Assembly (NCBI GenBank): GCA_934481505.1
Contig: CAKSPP010000023.1
Coordinates: 1-11,776 of the forward strand
DNA from: an uncultured Eubacteriales bacterium
GTDB lineage: Bacteria > Bacillota > Clostridia > Oscillospirales > UBA644
Length of the DNA: 11,776 bases
Direction: 5' to 3'
Positions 5,905 through 11,776 of the stretch are shown here, piece after piece; positions within the stretch are counted from its first letter, which is position 1, and each line of letters opens with the position of its first letter. Under the pieces are notes generated by a model that did not search any database, was not told the DNA's origin, and saw only the letters and a list, made by a program, of their open reading frames with translations. The translations under genes and the position numbers were made by a program.

Positions 5905-8900
5905 AAACAACAAACAGACTGCTGAGTCTGCTGCTCGTTTTTCTCATGGTGCTGACGCTTGTGCCGACAACGGTATTTGCCGAGGACGCAATCGGCAGCG
6001 GAACGGCAAGCGACCATCACATGGTCTATACTTGGGAACAGCTCAAGGCGGCTATGAAAGATCCGAGCATCGACTATGTTGAAATCGCGCAGGACATTAC
6101 TCATAAATTGGAATATATAACCCGTGAAAGATATGAGTATTGTGTTGAAAACGCACTGTGGGGTCAGCTCACGGGTGTTGACATCGTTGACGGAGGTGCT
6201 GTTGCGCCGAAGGTCGATCCCGACAAACCCGGAAATGTGGCTGTCCTTGTTAACGGCACAAAACATTTAGTGCTTTCGCACGACTTAATAATTCCTTCAT
6301 CCGGAATACCATTTGACTCCGAGATTGACGGTATGTCAAGCTTGTTTTTTCTTAATGAAAATGCAGATTTAACGGTAGAAGGAACCGGAACGATTGATTG
6401 CAGTACAAGAAAGCGCCAGTCATACAGTGCTGTCTTTACTGTAGGTAAAATAACCGGCGATCATACCGGAGAGGTCACCGGCAGGTATCCCGCAAATTTA
6501 ACAATTAACGGCGGCAATATTATCGCAAAGAATTCGTTCTCCTATACAAAAACCTGCATTGTGAATTTGGTGTGCGGAAATGTTACTGCTAATGGCGGAA
6601 CTATGCGTGTCCGCGGTGATCAGCGCAGCCAATATTTTTACAATCTGTATATAGTGGATAACCGTGAAGTTATTGGAAGTTATGAAAACTATACTCCATC
6701 TGTGTTTTATATCAATTCGGCATTTGAGTGGAAAAACTTTGATCATGTCAAACTGACGATTAACGGCGGTAACTTCGGTATGACAGATGACAGCAGCATA
6801 AGGGTTCCAGTCATTGGCGTGGATAATTATTATATGCGTACTATGACTGACAGCGCAAAAGAAAACGCCCTTAATAATCTTGCCAAGATGGTTACACTTA
6901 ACGGCGGTACTTTGGAAACCGGCATCACCTACTGGTATAGTCAGTTCTATTTTGACAACGATATGTATACGAAGCTGCTCGGCGACAACTGTGAAGCGTA
7001 TATTACAAGCTCGTATAAAGACGGTTATAATTTCGTTATGCCGGATTTTGATTATGAAGAAAATCCGCCAATTCAAGCCGGCGAAGGCCCTGTAGAAATC
7101 CAAAAGGTTGTCATTAGCAGAAAAAACTACTTGGTGCTTGACTATGGCGAAAGAATCTCTCAAAACGGCGGATATGCGCGTGCCGAAATCGGCTCGATTC
7201 AGCACACTGCAACAGCCATAGTGGAAGCAGGCTCTGAGGTTACAATAAACCCTGTTCCTTTGAAAAACTATGTGTTCGACCATTGGGAGCTTTCTTCCAA
7301 TATTACTCTCACTGAGGGAAGCACTACGATTGAAACCATTAAGTTCACAATGCCGAATGCAGGTGCTACTGTTAAGCCTGTATTCAAAAAGATTACCTAC
7401 AGTATCAGCTATGATTTGAACGGCGGCTCTTGGAACGGCGCTGCAGGCGTAGGCGAATATGAAGTGGGCTCCGAAGTAACGCTCCCGACTAATGTTACAA
7501 AATCGGGATATGATTTCCTTGGTTGGTACGAAGTTGAAAATGGACTTTGGTATGGCCCGTATGACAAGATTACAACCTATGACAGCGGCAATAAGACATT
7601 CACTGCAAAGTGGAAAGTTTCCGCTGACGCTGAGTTCCCGATTAAAGTTCGCATCGACAATACAGCAGGACGCACCGATAAGGGTGCAACGGTCGCTTTG
7701 GATAAGACTGCGGCTGCAGGCGGCGAAACCGTTACTGTTCAGGTCAATGTAAAGGACGGCTATACGCTTGATTCCGTTAAAATCGCCAAAATAGGCGGAC
7801 GCGGCCAAATCACTCTAAACGATCTTGGCAACGGCAAATACACCTTTACCATGCCGAGTGATTTCAGCAACACCAACACGAATTATGCCGAAATCACCGT
7901 TAAGACCACAAAGAACACCTATAACATCAACTGGAATCTAAACGGCGGAGTAAAGGCCGGCTCTTCTTGGGGCGATGAGATTTATTACAGATCAACCTAT
8001 ACTGTAACTGACTATGGCTTTGATATGCCCACAATGTCCGATGTCAAGAAAGAGGGCTATAAGCTTGTCGGTTGGTACACAAACAGTGCTTGCACAGGCG
8101 ATCCTGTACTCCGTCATGAACAGGGCGAAACCGGAGATAAGAACTACTACGCAAAGTGGGAAAAAGACACCTATACGGTTAAGGGCGGTCAAATCGGAAA
8201 CGGCATAATCGCCGTCGATAAGGTTGCAGGACAGATGGGCGATGCGGTTACCGTAACCGTAATGCCATACGCAGGTTATAAGATGAAATCCGGCTCTCTG
8301 GAGTTGCAATATTATGATGTCAACAATCAATTTAAGAGAGTGGCAATAACCGGCAACACCTTCACTATTCCCGGCGGAAATGTACAGCTCTATGCGGAGT
8401 TTGAAAAAGATCCCGATTATGAATTTGGCATCACTGTAACGGGCGGCACAGCCTCTTTCAGTGGCAGCACGATTACAAAGGCCAAAGAAGGCACTGTTGT
8501 TAAGCTAAACGCTACCGTTCCCGAAGGCAAGATCTTTAAGGAATGGGAGGTTGTAATCGGCAATACGACCATTACCAATGCTACAAGTGCAACAAACGCT
8601 TCCTTTACTATGCCGTTCAGCGATGTAGAAATCAACGCCGTGTTTGAGGATATTTCCGAGTACGACATTATCGTAACAAACGGTAAAGCAACTGTCGGTG
8701 CAGGCAGCGAGATCAGCAAGGCAGCAACAGGCACTGTGGTTACCATCACTGCCGATCCTGCCGAGGCAGGCAAGCAGTTCGACAAGTGGGAAGTTATCTA
8801 CGGCGGCGTTACCATTGCCGATGTAAACAGCGCAACCACTACCTTCACGATGGGCGGCGAGAATGTCAAGGTAAGAGCAACCTATAAGGACGCTGCACCG

Positions 8901-9524
8901 AGTCATACTCACACCTACGGAACAGAATGGAAGTCCGATGACACCAACCACTGGAAAGAATGCACCGATACCGCTTGCCCCAATCCGACAGGCAGCGTAA
9001 AGGATAAGGCAGCTCATACCGCAAGCGATTGGATCATCGACACTGCGGCGACCGATACCGCAAACGGCGCTAAGCATAAGGAATGCACCGTTTGCCATAA
9101 GGTGCTCGAAACCGCAACCATCCCTGCAACGGGCAGCGGTCACACCCATGCTTACGGCACAGAATGGAAGTCTGACGCAGATAACCATTGGCACGAGTGC
9201 GAGTGCGGCGACAAGGCTGACATCGCAGCTCACTCCTTCGCTTGGAAAATCGACAGAGAGGCTACCAAGACTGAAACCGGACTGAAGCATGAGGAATGCT
9301 CCGTCTGCGGCGCAAAGCGTAACGAGAATACCGTTATCGACAAGCTCCACGACGGCGGCAACAAGCCCGGTGATAACACTAAGCCCGGCGACGATCAGAA
9401 GTCCCCGCAGACCGGCGATACAAGCAACCTCATCGGCTGGATGGCGGCGCTGTTTGTCAGCGGCAGCATTCTGACGGCACTTGGCGTTGCGGGCAAAAAA
9501 AGAAAAGAGAACGAAGCCGAATAA
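5901..9524 (+). CDS. Large sortase-anchored surface protein, beta-helix-like plus InlB-type repeats
   Basis: Predicted cell-wall-anchored adhesin-like protein, 1207 aa. The start has AAGGAGG at 5884-5890. It has a Sec signal peptide (1-27, ending TTVFA). Residues about 45-370 carry recurring LTINGG, VTANGG and VTLNGG strands typical of a right-handed parallel beta-helix, without pectate-lyase catalytic residues that I can recognise. From about 425 to 990 come repeats of InlB B / bacterial-repeat type: two classic copies (DLNGGSW...GYDFLGWYE...KTFTAKW and NLNGGVK...GYKLVGWYT...YYAKW) and several divergent FTMP...V.A.F copies. Two His/Cys-rich units occupy about 1000-1150, followed by a Pro/Gly/Asp spacer. 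The sorting signal is SPQTG (1168-1172), a hydrophobic helix (about 1176-1197) and the basic tail GKKRKENEAE. SPQTG fits the [S/P]PXTG motif of clostridial class B sortases; none is encoded here. The first half is notably A+T-rich. The ligand is unknown. Confidence 0.9.
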   Translation: MKTTNRLLSLLLVFLMVLTLVPTTVFAEDAIGSGTASDHHMVYTWEQLKAAMKDPSIDYVEIAQDITHKLEYITRERYEYCVENALWGQLTGVDIVDGGAVAPKVDPDKPGNVAVLVNGTKHLVLSHDLIIPSSGIPFDSEIDGMSSLFFLNENADLTVEGTGTIDCSTRKRQSYSAVFTVGKITGDHTGEVTGRYPANLTINGGNIIAKNSFSYTKTCIVNLVCGNVTANGGTMRVRGDQRSQYFYNLYIVDNREVIGSYENYTPSVFYINSAFEWKNFDHVKLTINGGNFGMTDDSSIRVPVIGVDNYYMRTMTDSAKENALNNLAKMVTLNGGTLETGITYWYSQFYFDNDMYTKLLGDNCEAYITSSYKDGYNFVMPDFDYEENPPIQAGEGPVEIQKVVISRKNYLVLDYGERISQNGGYARAEIGSIQHTATAIVEAGSEVTINPVPLKNYVFDHWELSSNITLTEGSTTIETIKFTMPNAGATVKPVFKKITYSISYDLNGGSWNGAAGVGEYEVGSEVTLPTNVTKSGYDFLGWYEVENGLWYGPYDKITTYDSGNKTFTAKWKVSADAEFPIKVRIDNTAGRTDKGATVALDKTAAAGGETVTVQVNVKDGYTLDSVKIAKIGGRGQITLNDLGNGKYTFTMPSDFSNTNTNYAEITVKTTKNTYNINWNLNGGVKAGSSWGDEIYYRSTYTVTDYGFDMPTMSDVKKEGYKLVGWYTNSACTGDPVLRHEQGETGDKNYYAKWEKDTYTVKGGQIGNGIIAVDKVAGQMGDAVTVTVMPYAGYKMKSGSLELQYYDVNNQFKRVAITGNTFTIPGGNVQLYAEFEKDPDYEFGITVTGGTASFSGSTITKAKEGTVVKLNATVPEGKIFKEWEVVIGNTTITNATSATNASFTMPFSDVEINAVFEDISEYDIIVTNGKATVGAGSEISKAATGTVVTITADPAEAGKQFDKWEVIYGGVTIADVNSATTTFTMGGENVKVRATYKDAAPSHTHTYGTEWKSDDTNHWKECTDTACPNPTGSVKDKAAHTASDWIIDTAATDTANGAKHKECTVCHKVLETATIPATGSGHTHAYGTEWKSDADNHWHECECGDKADIAAHSFAWKIDREATKTETGLKHEECSVCGAKRNENTVIDKLHDGGNKPGDNTKPGDDQKSPQTGDTSNLIGWMAALFVSGSILTALGVAGKKRKENEAE
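7390..8886 (+). repeat. InlB B-type and divergent bacterial-repeat tandem modules in the surface protein
   Basis: Protein-level tandem repeats of about 75-95 residues. Two are classic InlB B-repeats (about 7390-7620 and 7915-8165), with LNGG, GY..GWY and aromatic-Ala-Lys-Trp end motifs. Other modules (about 7621-7914, 8166-8410, 8411-8650, 8651-8886) share the plan 'G..V.....GY or KQF .. W or V ... FTMP/FTMG ... V.A.F/Y'. The last two are the most alike: both contain KAKEGTVVKL/KAATGTVVTI and KEWEVVIG/DKWEVIYG, suggesting a recent duplication. Such modules usually form a stalk or ligand-binding surface on Gram-positive adhesins. Confidence 0.75.
8902..9350 (+). repeat. Two His/Cys-rich repeats before the wall anchor
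   Basis: Two copies, about 8902-9135 and 9136-9350. Each starts HTHTYGTEWKSD or HTHAYGTEWKSD, then has HWKEC or HWHEC, an AHT.SDW or AHSFAW segment, and ends with KHKECTVCHK or KHEECSVCGAK. The DNA of the copies is also close (the GGCACAGAATGGAAGTC-type core), so the duplication is fairly recent. The regular His and Cys pairs (HW.EC, C..C, KH.EC) suggest metal binding or disulfides. This type of tail is common, from memory, in clostridial surface proteins, but I know no proven function. Confidence 0.75.
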
Positions 9525-9526
9525 GG

Positions 9527-9593
9527 TTTCATGCAGCAACCCATAAGAACGGGCGGTGACGGAGTCCTCCGCCACCGCCCGTTTGCCATGAAA
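9527..9593 (+). terminator. Strong GC-rich hairpin after the surface gene, likely terminator
   Basis: The core stem ACGGGCGGTGACGGAG (9549-9564) pairs with CTCCGCCACCGCCCGT (9567-9582) around a TC loop, with a single mismatch. A short outer stem, TTTCATG (9527-9533) with CATGAAA (9587-9593), encloses it. Only TTT follows the core, so it is not a textbook terminator. Its stability and position right after the stop codon still favour transcription termination or mRNA 3' protection. Confidence 0.6.
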
Positions 9594-9608
9594 GAGGCTT
9601 GCAAAAGC

Positions 9609-9654
9609 CCCTTTCCGAAAGGCGATCATAGCGTATGACCGCTTTTCGGAAGGG
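9609..9654. repeat. Long imperfect inverted repeat between the surface gene and the DUF4428 gene
   Basis: CCCTTTCCGAAAGGCGATCAT (about 9609-9629; one extra T) pairs with ATGACCGCTTTTCGGAAGGG (9635-9654), about 18 of 20 positions. The small loop around AGCGT can extend the stem by one more pair. A TATAAT follows at once (9656-9661) rather than a T-run. It may be a second terminator-like structure, an operator overlapping a promoter, or a remnant of a mobile repeat. I found no second copy in the window. Confidence 0.6.
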
Positions 9655-9655
9655 A

Positions 9656-9708
9656 TATAATCCTTTCTCATACGACTGTCAACCATACGCATCGGGTGTC
9701 AACACCCG
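9656..9708 (+). promoter_or_regulatory. Candidate promoter and operator region of the DUF4428/lipoprotein cluster
   Basis: TATAAT at 9656-9661 is a perfect -10 box, but the -35 is poor: ATGACC at 9635-9640 with a 15-bp spacer, lying inside the inverted repeat. Downstream, TGTCAAC occurs twice in the same orientation (9677-9683 and 9697-9703), exactly 20 bases apart, close to two helix turns. CATACG also occurs twice (9669-9674, 9684-9689). The dyad CGGGTG-tcaa-CACCCG (9693-9698/9703-9708) lies just before the ribosome site at 9714-9720. Together this suggests a regulated promoter, but no binding protein can be named. Confidence 0.4.
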
Positions 9709-9728
9709 CATTTAAGGAGGAAAACATT

Positions 9729-10484
9729 ATGGCAAATACTTGTGCGATCTGCGGAGCAAGCATCAATGTGTTCCAGTCACAGAAGCTGGCGGACGGCAAC
9801 TACCTCTGCCGCAAGGAGTGCTGCAAAAAGGCACTGACAAAGTATTTTGACTTTGTTCACGCCACCCTGCCGGAGTATCAGTGCCATGTGGCACAGGTAG
9901 AGCGTGGAACGAAGATTTGGGAGCAGCTTTTTGTCCCCCGGCTGAAAGAAAAGGATAAGGCCGAGAAGCTGGAGCGGCACTACCAGCCCTTGATCGTAGC
10001 GCCCAGCCTGGGTCTTGCCGCCCTGCTGGAAACCCGCTATAAATTCATGAATTTCGGCAAGAGCGAACACGCCTGCGTGTTCCGTCTGGACGACTTGGTG
10101 TGCTACGAGACCAAAAAGGAAACCAAGACCGTGGACGGCAAGCAGCAAACCGAATATTACATCCACTATGCTTTCCGCAACACCTCCGGTCTGTCCGACT
10201 TCCGTGTGCCCTATGCCAGCTCCGCCGAGTGCCAGTCCGTGGAAAAATATTTTAACAAGCTCTTCGGCATCCAAAAGACTCTGGGCAACTCCATGAACAA
10301 CAGCAGGCGGCAGATAAACGCCATCAAAGATATTGCTTCGGCGGTCAGCGCTGCCGCCAAGGGCGAGGATACGGCGGAAGCCAAGGTCGGCGCTGCCATA
10401 GATTCTCTGGACACCGCCGTTTACGGCGACCGATCCGACCTGAAAGCCCGTGCCGATGCCGCACTGGCATCCTTCGGCGGCTGA
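9729..10484 (+). CDS. DUF4428-like zinc-finger protein of unknown function
   Basis: 251-aa protein without signal peptide or membrane segment, so probably cytoplasmic. The start is the ATG at 9729, with AAGGAGG at 9714-9720; an upstream in-frame GTG at 9696 lies before the ribosome site and is rejected. The N-terminus has CAICG (Cys5, Cys8), KLADGNYLC (Cys27) and KECCKK (Cys31/32), a four-Cys zinc-ribbon pattern that I associate with DUF4428. The middle (about 95-175) has alternating strands with FRLDDLVCYE and EYYIHYAFRN, as in a small beta-barrel such as a PH-like fold; this is a guess. The C-terminal third is helical and Ala-rich, with AIKDIASAVSAAAKGEDTAE. It lies 37 bases before the lipoprotein gene and is probably co-transcribed with it. 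No function is known to me. Confidence 0.75.
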   Translation: MANTCAICGASINVFQSQKLADGNYLCRKECCKKALTKYFDFVHATLPEYQCHVAQVERGTKIWEQLFVPRLKEKDKAEKLERHYQPLIVAPSLGLAALLETRYKFMNFGKSEHACVFRLDDLVCYETKKETKTVDGKQQTEYYIHYAFRNTSGLSDFRVPYASSAECQSVEKYFNKLFGIQKTLGNSMNNSRRQINAIKDIASAVSAAAKGEDTAEAKVGAAIDSLDTAVYGDRSDLKARADAALASFGG

Positions 10485-10521
10485 TCGGCCGGATGAAACC
10501 AGCAAATAGGAGGCGGACAGG

Positions 10522-11406
10522 ATGAACCTCAAAAAATTAGCGGTGTGGCCGCTCATGCTGTCGCTGGCGCTTACCTTACTTTCCGGCTGTACGGCAACGC
10601 CGGGCGGCACATCAAATACGCCGCCGGGTGGCAGCACCGATAAGCCATCGGAGATCACCGAGCAAACTGATCCGAAGTTCCTTTCCTTACAGAAAGAAAT
10701 TCGTGATAATGCATGCCCGGCCGGCATGGCCTTTCTCGGCTTTGTGACCGAAGATGCCGCAGAAAGCGACCTGCGCAGCTTTTTGAAGAGCAGCCAGTAT
10801 GCGGAGAAATACGATTTTCTTGCAGATGCTCCCTTTGTGGATGCGGGCGGCACAGAGCTATATGCCGTGGTAACTGCCGAAAAAGAGTGCTGTGCCTCTG
10901 TTTACCGTGCGGCGATCAATGACAGCGGCGAATATGATGTGCAGACGGATAATGCCCTCTATGAGGGCAGCGGCATGGACTGCTTCCTGCTGCGCTGCAA
11001 TGTCAGCGACATCCACGCCAATGCGGTGGTTTCGTTCAAGACCGGTGACACGATCTTCTCCGTGTTTCCCATTCGTTCCGGCGTAGACGGACGGCTTGTG
11101 GCAGATGGCTGCTATGATTTCTCCCTATACGCCGAGGATAACCACTCGCCGGATAGCGATGCCATCATCGCCTACGGGCTTCTCTCGGAAGCAAGTGAGG
11201 TGCAATACTACATGGGTTTGGGCATGGCCCTGCAATACACCGGGCAGACCCAGATCATCGACGGGCGCTCCTGCTGGATCTTTGCCCTCGGCACGGAGCA
11301 TGACGACGGCCAATTTGTCCGGGAACACCTCTACGGCGTGTGCGATAATCTCATCTACACCTACGATGCGCTCAGTGACACCTGGAGCGTGCTCGGCGCA
11401 GGGTAA
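10522..11406 (+). CDS. Lipoprotein of unknown function
   Basis: 294-aa secreted protein anchored by lipid on the outer face of the membrane. AGGAGG at 10508-10513 precedes the ATG by 8 bases. The signal peptide runs MNLKKLAVWPLM to a lipobox Leu20-Ser-Gly-Cys23; the Thr/Pro/Gly-rich linker up to about residue 45 is typical of a lipoprotein tether. The mature domain (about 50-294) is acidic and appears mixed alpha/beta. It has two Cys pairs or near-pairs (ECCASV; CFLLRCNV) and other single Cys, so disulfides are possible. I recognise no solute-binding, peptidase or other catalytic motif. It sits between the DUF4428-like gene and a small membrane protein gene that starts 20 bases later. Confidence 0.8.
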   Translation: MNLKKLAVWPLMLSLALTLLSGCTATPGGTSNTPPGGSTDKPSEITEQTDPKFLSLQKEIRDNACPAGMAFLGFVTEDAAESDLRSFLKSSQYAEKYDFLADAPFVDAGGTELYAVVTAEKECCASVYRAAINDSGEYDVQTDNALYEGSGMDCFLLRCNVSDIHANAVVSFKTGDTIFSVFPIRSGVDGRLVADGCYDFSLYAEDNHSPDSDAIIAYGLLSEASEVQYYMGLGMALQYTGQTQIIDGRSCWIFALGTEHDDGQFVREHLYGVCDNLIYTYDALSDTWSVLGAG

Positions 11407-11425
11407 GGAAAAGAGGAACGGCGAT

Positions 11426-11704
11426 ATGCGAAAAACGAAGCGAAGCGGCAGTTTCTTTCTCTGCCTTCTTATCAATATGATTCTGAATTGGGAGGGGCTG
11501 ATCCCCGCCGCCGTTTTGCTCGTTTTGCATTTTGCCCTCGGCTGGTCGCTTTGGTGGGCGCTCTCCGCATTCGGTGCATGGCTTCTCTGGATGCTCATTT
11601 GGATGAGCGTGATCGGATGGGCGTCACGGTGCGGCAGCACACCCGACCCGCCGAAGGAAAACAAAAATCCCTATTCGACCGGCTATGAGCAGGAAAAACG
11701 GTAG
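11426..11704 (+). CDS. Small integral membrane protein
   Basis: 92-aa protein. The start is the ATG at 11426, with AGAGG at 11412-11416; the longer reading back to 11096 overlaps the lipoprotein gene in another frame and is rejected. A basic N-terminus (MRKTKRSGS) is followed by a hydrophobic region, residues about 10-67, with two clear helices (about 25-43 and 46-66), many Trp, and WEGLIP between the first hydrophobic stretch and the helices. The tail is polar (CGSTPDPPKENKNPYS). The basic start suggests that the N-terminus is cytoplasmic. I recall similar small proteins in clostridial accessory clusters but know no function. The close spacing to the lipoprotein gene suggests one membrane-associated unit. 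Confidence 0.75.
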   Translation: MRKTKRSGSFFLCLLINMILNWEGLIPAAVLLVLHFALGWSLWWALSAFGAWLLWMLIWMSVIGWASRCGSTPDPPKENKNPYSTGYEQEKR

Positions 11705-11706
11705 TT

Positions 11707-11725
11707 TTCCGGCATCGTTCCGGAA
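11707..11725 (+). other. Weak hairpin after the small membrane protein gene
   Basis: TTCCGG (11707-11712) pairs with CCGGAA (11720-11725) around a 7-base loop, a few bases after the stop codon. A-rich rather than T-rich sequence follows, so termination on this strand is doubtful. Confidence 0.25.
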
Positions 11726-11764
11726 CAGTAAAAAGCAAAATATTATTTGGACGGAGTCTGTATC

Positions 11765-11776
11765 ATGGGCCTTATT
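11765..11776 (+). CDS. Possible start of a further gene cut by the window edge
   Basis: ATG GGC CTT ATT at the right edge, preceded by CGGAG at 11752-11756 with an 8-base gap. Only four codons (MGLI) are visible, so identity cannot be judged. The 60 bases between the previous stop and this ATG show a weak hairpin and an A/T-rich stretch. Confidence 0.3.

Noticed and set aside
6498..7808. 436-codon open frame on the minus strand inside the surface gene
   Set aside because: The plus-strand frame has a signal peptide, repeats, a sorting signal and a ribosome site. The antisense frame has no recognisable domain and is a by-product of codon bias.
8505..9692. 395-codon open frame on the minus strand over the 3' part of the surface gene
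   Set aside because: It lies opposite clear repeat modules and runs through the terminator hairpin; no domain was recognised and no good ribosome site was noticed.
9696..9728. GTG at 9696 as the start of the DUF4428-like gene
   Set aside because: It lies before the AAGGAGG at 9714-9720, which clearly serves the ATG at 9729, and it falls in a dyad.
9777..10853. 358-codon open frame on the minus strand over the DUF4428-like and lipoprotein genes
   Set aside because: It spans two good plus-strand genes with ribosome sites and recognisable start features, so it is a shadow.
11096..11425. Upstream extension of the small membrane protein frame
   Set aside because: It overlaps the lipoprotein gene in another frame and has no ribosome site; the ATG at 11426 is well placed.

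Overview
The window looks like part of the accessory genome of a Gram-positive gut anaerobe of class Clostridia (Oscillospiraceae or Lachnospiraceae type). The evidence is strong AAGGAGG ribosome sites, a sortase-anchored surface protein with a clostridial SPQTG signal, and a 5' gene resembling the CHAP/CD1107-type cell-wall hydrolase of Tn1549/CTn-like conjugative elements. All convincing genes are on the + strand. The family and taxon statements come from memory of such proteins; no search was run.

Layout. (1) Positions 1-1515 hold the 3' part of the conjugation-associated CHAP hydrolase. (2) Positions 1573-5224 form one regulatory operon. A near-consensus promoter at 1573-1601 drives a multi-pass 7TM-type sensor with a degenerate kinase tail (1655-3307), a PAS histidine kinase (3304-4554) and a LuxR-type response regulator (4551-5180). 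The three genes are joined by two 4-base ATGA overlaps and end at a clear terminator (5191-5224). (3) Positions 5268-9524 form a second unit. A 30-bp near-perfect palindrome is centred about 42 bp before the predicted transcription start. It is followed by a small stand-alone receiver-like protein with a degenerate active site (5363-5749), a possible 45-aa ORF (5767-5904), and a 1207-aa exported mosaic protein with a beta-helix-like N-terminus, InlB-type repeats, two His/Cys-rich repeats and a sortase signal (5901-9524). (4) Positions 9525-9728 are non-coding and dense in inverted and direct repeats. (5) Positions 9729-11704 hold three small genes: a DUF4428-like zinc-finger protein, a lipoprotein of unknown function and a two-helix membrane protein. 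The start of another ORF may lie at the right edge.

Working model (inference). The two membrane sensors feed the response regulator, which acts at the palindrome to control the receiver-like protein and the large cell-wall protein. If that is right, a mobile element carries its own signal-gated surface adhesin, with an unphosphorylatable Asp-to-Glu receiver as an added regulator. The surface gene is visibly richer in A+T than its neighbours, which suggests a separate origin. No tRNA, rRNA, CRISPR array, transposase or integrase was seen.
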